A stretch of DNA of 64,000 nucleotides from Lachnospiraceae oral taxon 107 str. F0167 (GTDB taxonomy: Bacteria; Bacillota; Clostridia; Lachnospirales; Lachnospiraceae), in NCBI GenBank assembly GCA_000209465.1, contig GL890593.1, positions 34,470 through 98,469 of the forward strand, given 5' to 3'. Both the position numbers and the translations under genes were made by a program. Each line of letters starts with the position of its first letter. The first letter of the stretch is position 1. Below, in pieces: positions 59,010 through 64,000 of this stretch. A model generated the notes under the pieces. That model ran no database searches, was not told the origin of the DNA, and worked only from the letters and a program-made list of their open reading frames with translations.

Positions 59010-59855
59010 ATGAAAAAAATGTATTTATTGGGAATTTTGGCAGCATTTGTTTTGGCAGGTTGTTCATCAGCAAAGCCGGCTGAAAGTTCATCAGCTGACA
59101 CAAGTAAGGCTGAAACTACGGTAGCAGGTGAAACAACTACAGCGGCAGTCACAGACAGCAAGAATACTTTTACAGTGGGATTTGATCAGGACTTTCCACC
59201 TATGGGATTTGTAGGAGATGACGGAGAGTTTACAGGATTTGATTTGGAGCTGGCGGCAGAAGTTGCAAAACGCCTCGGCAAGGAGATAAAGTATCAGCCT
59301 ATAGCATGGGATGCAAAGGATATGGAACTTTCCTCAGGAACTATTGATTGTATTTGGAACGGTTTCAGTATCCAGGGCAGAGAAGATAAGTACACATGGT
59401 CAAAGCCATATATGAATAATGAACAGGTATTTGTTGTAAAATCGGATTCAAGTATTGAGTCAATAGAGGATTTGGCAGGAAAGACGGTAGAAGTTCAAGC
59501 GGATTCATCAGCGGAAGCCGCATTAAAAGAAAATACGGAGTTGGCATCAACCTTTGGTAAGTTACAGACTGTAGCCGATTATAATACAGGATTTATGGAT
59601 CTTGATATGGGCGGTGTGGATGCCATAGCTATGGACAGTGTAGTAGCAAACTATCAGATAACCAAAAGAGGAGGCGAAGGCTTTACAGTACTTGATACAC
59701 CACTTTCCACAGAAGAGTACGGTATCGGATTTAAGCTTGGAAATGAAGCCCTCAGAGATGAAGTACAAAAGGCACTTGATGAAATGAAGGCTGACGGAAC
59801 TATGAAAACTATTTCGGAAAAATGGTTTGGTAAGGATGTTACCACCTTAAACTAA
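59010..59855 (+). CDS. Polar amino-acid ABC transporter substrate-binding lipoprotein
   Basis: The start ATG 59010 follows GAGGTG; an in-frame ATG at 58998 gives 4 extra residues and a poorer ribosome site. The 281-residue protein begins with a lipoprotein signal (MYLLGILAAFVLAGC; Cys near 17), then a Ser/Thr-rich linker and an SBP_bac_3 domain (FTVGFDQDFPPMGFVGDDGEFTGFDLELAAEVA; core PPMGFVGDDGEFTGFDLEL, then IWNGFSIQGREDKYTWSKPYM). This type binds polar or basic amino acids. It is followed by its permease and ATPase genes after a terminator. Confidence 0.93.
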   Translation: MKKMYLLGILAAFVLAGCSSAKPAESSSADTSKAETTVAGETTTAAVTDSKNTFTVGFDQDFPPMGFVGDDGEFTGFDLELAAEVAKRLGKEIKYQPIAWDAKDMELSSGTIDCIWNGFSIQGREDKYTWSKPYMNNEQVFVVKSDSSIESIEDLAGKTVEVQADSSAEAALKENTELASTFGKLQTVADYNTGFMDLDMGGVDAIAMDSVVANYQITKRGGEGFTVLDTPLSTEEYGIGFKLGNEALRDEVQKALDEMKADGTMKTISEKWFGKDVTTLN

Positions 59856-59863
59856 TGATGGGG

Positions 59864-59892
59864 CGCCGACAGATATCTGCCGGCGTTTTATT
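59864..59892 (+). terminator. Terminator after the substrate-binding gene
   Basis: CGCCG (59864-59868) pairs with CGGCG (59881-59885), enclosing the palindrome CAGATATCTG, then TTTTATTATT. It may lower expression of the permease and ATPase relative to the binding protein. Confidence 0.75.
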
Positions 59893-60000
59893 ATTCTAAA
59901 AGTTTTATTTTGTAATTCTTTCAGTTCCAAAAAAGAACTTATGGTAGGATTGCAAAATAAAGGATATAATAGTAAGATATTTACACTGATTGGAGATTTT

Positions 60001-60651
60001 ATGAATATTCTTGATATTGCATTAAAACTTGCGCCGGGAATGCTTGTAAGTATACAGATATTTTTTACAACTCTGCTGCTTTCACTTCCTCTTGGACTTG
60101 TTGTAGCTTTTGGAAGATTGAGCAAAATAAAGGTTGTTTCATATATATGTAAAATATATATTTCCATAATGCGTGGAACACCGCTTATGCTTCAGCTGAT
60201 GGTGGTTTACTTCGGACCATATTATATTTTCGGGGTTTCCATCTCGGGAAGTTATAGAGTAATAGCTACCGTAATAGGTTTTGTAATAAATTATGCGGCA
60301 TATTTTGCGGAAATATACAGGAGCGGAATACAGTCTATGCCAAGCGGGCAGTATGAAGCCGCTAAAATACTGGGATATAGTAAATCACAAACTTTTTTTA
60401 TTATAATATTGCCACAGGTAATAAAAAGAATTTTGCCGTCTATAACAAATGAGGTAATCACATTGGTAAAAGATACATCATTGGCATTTACAATCAGTGT
60501 AGCCGAGATGTTTACAATGGCAAAGGCACTGGCAAGCAGTACAACAAGTATGTATCCATTTGTCTGTGCGGCATTATTTTATTATATGTTTAATGCGATA
60601 GTAGCATTTGTTATGGATATGATTGAGAAAAAATTGGAATATTACAAGTAG
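60001..60651 (+). CDS. Polar amino-acid ABC transporter permease
   Basis: The start ATG 60001 follows GGAGATTTT; the longer frame from 59941 begins in the intergenic region. The 216-residue protein has about five membrane segments, the first LAPGMLVSIQIFFTTLLLSLPLGLVVAF. The family signature is YISIMRGTPLMLQLMVVYFG (core RGTPLMLQ) and the EAA loop is QYEAAKILGYSKSQTFFIIILPQ, typical of HisM/GlnP permeases. It forms the membrane channel for the preceding binding protein. The ATPase gene overlaps or abuts its stop. Confidence 0.93.
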   Translation: MNILDIALKLAPGMLVSIQIFFTTLLLSLPLGLVVAFGRLSKIKVVSYICKIYISIMRGTPLMLQLMVVYFGPYYIFGVSISGSYRVIATVIGFVINYAAYFAEIYRSGIQSMPSGQYEAAKILGYSKSQTFFIIILPQVIKRILPSITNEVITLVKDTSLAFTISVAEMFTMAKALASSTTSMYPFVCAALFYYMFNAIVAFVMDMIEKKLEYYK

Positions 60652-60657
60652 GTGATT

Positions 60658-61413
60658 ATGGCATTATTAAGTATGAAATCAGTTAAAAAATCCTTTGACG
60701 GTGTGGAAATTTTAAAGGGTATATCACTGGAAGTAAATGAAGGTGAGATTTTAAGTATTATAGGTCCTTCAGGCTCAGGCAAGTCTACACTTTTAAGATG
60801 TGCCACTTTGCTTGAGGAGATGGATGACGGGGAGCTATATTATAATGGCAATGCGGTTTGCAAAAGTTTAGACTCAAAGGCTGTTTATGAAAGTCATAGT
60901 AAACTAAAAAAGATTTCGGAATGTTTCGGACTGGTATTTCAAAACTTTAATCTTTTCCCGCATATGAATGTATTGCAAAATATATGTGATGCACCGATCA
61001 GGGTTCAAAAAAGGGATAAGAGTAGTGTGGAGAAGGAGGCATTTGCCTTACTAAAAAAGATGGGGCTTGAAGACCGTGCAAAGGCATACCCTTTCCAGCT
61101 CTCGGGCGGACAGTCTCAAAGAGTTGCTATTGCAAGAGCATTGGCACTCAATCCTAAAATACTCTTTTTTGATGAGCCTACCTCCGCACTTGATCCGGAG
61201 CTTACAGGCGAGGTATTAAAGGTGATAAAATCTTTATCGGATTTGGATATTGCAATGGTCATTGTCACCCATGAGATGGCATTTGCAAGAGAGATATCTG
61301 ATAAGGTAATATTTATGTCTGACGGGGTTATTGTGGAGTCGGGAACCCCTGAAGAAGTCTTTGCATCCAATAATGAAAGGACAAAAAACTTTATAGGTGC
61401 ATTAAGCAAATAA
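60658..61413 (+). CDS. Polar amino-acid ABC transporter ATP-binding protein
   Basis: I place the start at ATG 60658, after AGGTGATT; the GTG at 60652 is the ribosome-site region. The 251-residue ATPase has Walker [14 protein letters not shown] near 35, the Q-loop [16 protein letters not shown], signature [17 protein letters not shown] near 136 and Walker [16 protein letters not shown]. This is the GlnQ/HisP type. It powers uptake by the preceding two proteins. apgM begins 17 bp later and may be co-transcribed. Confidence 0.93.
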   Translation: MALLSMKSVKKSFDGVEILKGISLEVNEGEILSIIGPSGSGKSTLLRCATLLEEMDDGELYYNGNAVCKSLDSKAVYESHSKLKKISECFGLVFQNFNLFPHMNVLQNICDAPIRVQKRDKSSVEKEAFALLKKMGLEDRAKAYPFQLSGGQSQRVAIARALALNPKILFFDEPTSALDPELTGEVLKVIKSLSDLDIAMVIVTHEMAFAREISDKVIFMSDGVIVESGTPEEVFASNNERTKNFIGALSK

Positions 61414-61430
61414 ATAAAAAGGTGGATAAT

Positions 61431-62633
61431 ATGAAATACATAGTTGTACTTGGAGACGGAATGGCAGACAGAGATATTCCAAAGCTTGGGAATAAGACTG
61501 TACTTGATGTGGCAAAAAAGCCGAATATTGACGGTTTAAAGGGTATACTCGGTATGACAAGAACAGTGCCGAATGAGCTTAAGCCCGGCAGTGATGTGGC
61601 AAATCTCGCAGTGATGGGATACAATCCTTTGGAATGTTATACCGGTCGCTCACCTCTTGAGGCGGTCAGCATAGGTATAAAAATGAATGACACAGATGTT
61701 GCAATAAGATGTAATCTGGTAACATTATCGGATGAGAGTGATTCCAAATCAAGAACAATGCTTGACTACTCCGCAGGTGAGATTTCAACTGAGGAAGCAA
61801 GGCAGCTTATAGAGGCTGTTGAAAAAGAACTCGGAGATAATGAGTTTAAGTTTTATCCCGGCATATCCTATCGTCATTGCCTTATATGGGATAATGGAAA
61901 TACAGGGCTTGAGCTTACACCGCCACATGATATTTCAGACAGAGTGATAGGTGAGTATCTGCCAAAGGATACAAAGATTCTAAGTCTGATGGAGAAAAGC
62001 TATAATATTTTAAAGGATCATCCGGTGAATTTAAAGAGAAAAGCTGAGGGTAAAAACCCTGCGAACTCTATATGGCTTTGGGGTGAGGGTACTAAGCCGA
62101 ATGTAGATAATTTTGAGAAAAAGAACGGACTTAAGGGTGCCGTTATCTCAGCAGTGGATCTTATAAAGGGCATCGGGCTCAGTGCAGGAATGGAAAGCAT
62201 TGATGTAGACGGTGCAACAGGTACTGTGGATACAAATTATGAGGGAAAGCTTGCAGCGGCAAAAAAGACCTTGCTTACAGACGGCAATGATTTTGTATAT
62301 ATTCATTTGGAAGGTCCGGATGAATGCGGGCATCATGGAGATATTGAAGGTAAGGTTTTAGCAGTAGAGAGAATTGATGAAAAAGTGGTAGGTCCGCTTT
62401 GCAAGGCATTAAGGGATGCAAATGAAGACTTTGCCATGCTTATAATGCCCGATCACCCAACACCTATAGAGACCAAAACTCATTCCTCAGATCCCGTTCC
62501 GTTTAAGATATACAGATCAAATAATGAAACAGATGTTGCAAAGGCTTATACTGAAAAGAATGCAAAAGAATCCGGAATATTCATAGAGGATGGATATACA
62601 CTTTTAGCAAAATTTATAAATAATGAATTATAA
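61431..62633 (+). CDS. apgM: Cofactor-independent phosphoglycerate mutase, archaeal-type (ApgM)
   Basis: The start ATG 61431 follows AGGTGGAT; the GTG at 61422 is 3 codons earlier. The 400-residue enzyme interconverts 3- and 2-phosphoglycerate. Landmarks are KYIVVLGDGMADRDIPKLG (metal-binding Asp, core GDGMADR), the phosphorylated Ser in GSDVANLAVMGYNP, EGPDECGHHGD near 293 and MIMPDHPTPIETKTHSSDPVPF near 345 (core PDHPTPIETKTHSSD). The length matches the family. A terminator follows. Confidence 0.94.
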   Translation: MKYIVVLGDGMADRDIPKLGNKTVLDVAKKPNIDGLKGILGMTRTVPNELKPGSDVANLAVMGYNPLECYTGRSPLEAVSIGIKMNDTDVAIRCNLVTLSDESDSKSRTMLDYSAGEISTEEARQLIEAVEKELGDNEFKFYPGISYRHCLIWDNGNTGLELTPPHDISDRVIGEYLPKDTKILSLMEKSYNILKDHPVNLKRKAEGKNPANSIWLWGEGTKPNVDNFEKKNGLKGAVISAVDLIKGIGLSAGMESIDVDGATGTVDTNYEGKLAAAKKTLLTDGNDFVYIHLEGPDECGHHGDIEGKVLAVERIDEKVVGPLCKALRDANEDFAMLIMPDHPTPIETKTHSSDPVPFKIYRSNNETDVAKAYTEKNAKESGIFIEDGYTLLAKFINNEL

Positions 62634-62640
62634 TAAAGAG

Positions 62641-62663
62641 AGTCGCTTTGGCGGCTCTTTTTA
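62641..62663 (+). terminator. Terminator after apgM
   Basis: AGTCGC (62641-62646) pairs with GCGGCT (62651-62656) with one G-U, then CTTTTTATA. It follows the apgM stop closely. Confidence 0.75.
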
Positions 62664-62816
62664 TACTTTGCAGGGAGAATGTAGACTTATATTGGTATAA
62701 CCGGCTTTATATCTAATTATATTATATGTATATGGATGATTACAGGGATTACAGATACATAAGATATGGACAGATTATTACTTGATATATAGTTTTTAAT
62801 ACTATATACTAATGTT

Positions 62817-63389
62817 ATGAAAACCAATATAAAAATTTTTAATGATATGATAAAGCATTTTGAGGAACTTGATATTGTAAAATCGGAGGATATTCCCGAT
62901 ATTTTATTATATATGGATCAGATGACGGGATTGATTGATGAGAAGCTTCGAAGTTTTAAAAGAGAGGAGGAGGACAAACTTCTTACAAAAACCATGATCA
63001 ATAATTACACCAAGAATAAGCTCCTTCCGCCATCCGATAAGAAAAAATATACCAAGAACCATGTGATGCTGCTTGTGCTTATATACTTTTACAAAAATGT
63101 ACTTTCATTCGCGGATATAAAAAGACTCTGCGATTTGAGCATATATGAAAATTTTGAAAAAGAGGATGAATCCTTTTCTAAATTATATGATATTATAACC
63201 AGTCTGGAGAATGATAAAAAAGCCGAAATCATAGATGATCTTAAGAAAAGACTGGAATATTCACATAGCAGACTCAATAATTTTGATGAGAAAGATGAAA
63301 ATATTGAGCTATTTACATTTTTATCGGATATTGTACTGGAAATATATTTTAAACAGCATTTGGTGGAATATATTCTGAATAAAATTTGA
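62817..63389 (+). CDS. DUF1836 family protein
   Basis: The 190-residue protein contains EDIPDILLYMDQMTGLIDEKL (core IPDILLYMDQMT) and MINNYTKNKLLPPSDKKKYTKNHVMLLVLIYFYK, reduced here to its core INNYTKNKLLPPSDKKKYT. This is the MerR-like HTH of DUF1836, seen in many Firmicutes as a putative transcription regulator. The C-terminal half is helical and charged. There is no clear ribosome site before ATG 62817. It is monocistronic; its target is unknown. The leader 62664-62816 has no gene. Confidence 0.8.
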   Translation: MKTNIKIFNDMIKHFEELDIVKSEDIPDILLYMDQMTGLIDEKLRSFKREEEDKLLTKTMINNYTKNKLLPPSDKKKYTKNHVMLLVLIYFYKNVLSFADIKRLCDLSIYENFEKEDESFSKLYDIITSLENDKKAEIIDDLKKRLEYSHSRLNNFDEKDENIELFTFLSDIVLEIYFKQHLVEYILNKI

Positions 63390-63494
63390 GTACAAAGATA
63401 TGAATAAGTAAGAAAATTTTAACTGTACATAGCCCCCTATATTACATATACTTATAGTACCTGACTTCCGTCGTTTCTCTCAAAACCTAGTACT

Positions 63495-64000
63495 CTAGGT
63501 ATCCAAGAGCATGCAGTTTTGAAAGAAATTGTCGACTTCAGCTTTGGTTAAATAGAGGGCATCAAGGTTACTAAAGCCAACCAATTTTTTAACCTTTTCG
63601 TTAACGGCCTGGTCTCTTGATATATTGATATATGTATTATCACCTTTATTTACTACCCTAAAATCACGCATAAAGTTAATCAAGTCATAAGAGTTTATTT
63701 TATTTTTGAAGCACTTGATTTCTAATACTCTTAAAAGAAACAAGCTAAGGTAGCATATCAAAAAAATGCCCATAGATTGTTTCTTTTTTCTTGTAAATAA
63801 ACAGGCCTTGCATCAAGGTATGATTTTGTAAGTCTAAAAGATTCCTCGATTTTCCATAGGCTATGGTATGTTTTATATACCTGTAATGGATCCATATCTA
63901 TCTCGGATGTCACTAAAAGATTATATCCTGCATATTTAAGTATCTTCATCAATCTTAGATTTATTTTAAATACTATTATAGGCTTTATTGTCTTGCCTGT
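63495..64000 (-). pseudogene. Transposase, DDE type (IS1634/IS4-like), frameshifted and cut by the window edge
   Basis: On the minus strand the frame from the window end to 63758 reads YAGYNLLVTSEIDMDPLQVY and YHSLWKIEESFRLTKSYLDARPVY, the conserved C-terminal region of IS1634/IS4-type transposases. The next part (LICYLSLFLLRVLEIKCFKN and on to stop 63495) lies in another frame. Reading through needs one base less in each of two homopolymers: the T6 run 63784-63789 (an A run on the coding strand) and the A7 run 63760-63766 (a T run on it), restoring QEKETIYGHFLICYL. The 5' half is outside the window. The element is probably inactive. Confidence 0.75.

Overview
The window looks like the chromosome of a low-GC anaerobic Firmicute, probably a Lachnospiraceae member (inference from gene types, AT-rich intergenic DNA, strong AGGAGG ribosome sites and gene order; no rRNA or tRNA is present to confirm it). 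It holds two stretches of resident chromosome separated by one large integrative and conjugative element (ICE) of the Tn916/Tn1549 superfamily.

Left chromosome (1-9.3 kb). The 3' end of a hydantoinase-like gene is followed by a compact molybdenum operon: moeA-like molybdopterin-binding protein, XdhC-like protein, moaA, a MOSC-MogA fusion, modA, modB, modC and moaC. It makes molybdopterin cofactor and imports molybdate, presumably for a molybdenum hydroxylase encoded to the left. Convergent to it lie an SH3/HEPN-like membrane protein and ridA.

ICE (about 9.3-43.95 kb). Each end carries a pair of TTTACTAC octamers spaced 11 bp, matching the arm-type DR2 sites of Tn916 integrase. The transfer module (9.7-30.2 kb) runs left to right: replication-initiator-like HTH protein, DUF5348, PcfB, VirD4 coupling protein, Maff2 (split by a group II intron), VirB6/TrbL-like protein, MT-A70 methylase, PrgI, VirB4, C5-cytosine methylase, CHAP hydrolase, DUF4315, DUF4366, topoisomerase III, a giant ArdC-like protein and a transfer-assisting protein. 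It is bracketed by two diverged copies of a 114-nt structured element. On the opposite strand are the relaxase, MobC and a probable oriT. Cargo is a TetR-regulated operon with two ABC half-transporters and a complete ECF importer (S, T, fused A1A2). The right end has a Tn916-type control module: leader peptide and attenuator, sigma factor, HTH protein, excisionase and integrase. Several ICE genes are damaged or odd: an XRE repressor remnant, a Cys-rich VLP gene with an amber stop, a C5 methylase with two compensating frameshifts over its target-recognition region, and an MT-A70 gene without a standard start codon.

Right chromosome (44-64 kb). Ordinary housekeeping genes: SPFH protein, methylglyoxal synthase, zf-HC2 protein, polA, coaE, a YycJ-like MBL hydrolase, ACT protein and UPF0210, lepB, remnants of an AlbA-type ATP-binding protein, a glycogen/maltodextrin pair (glgB, malQ) around an MscS channel, a polar amino-acid ABC transporter, apgM, a DUF1836 protein, and a decayed IS transposase at the right edge.

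The best candidates for something undescribed are the paired 114-nt elements flanking the transfer module, the frame-swapped target-recognition region of the C5 methylase, and the 35-bp inverted repeat linking the topB 3' end with oriT.
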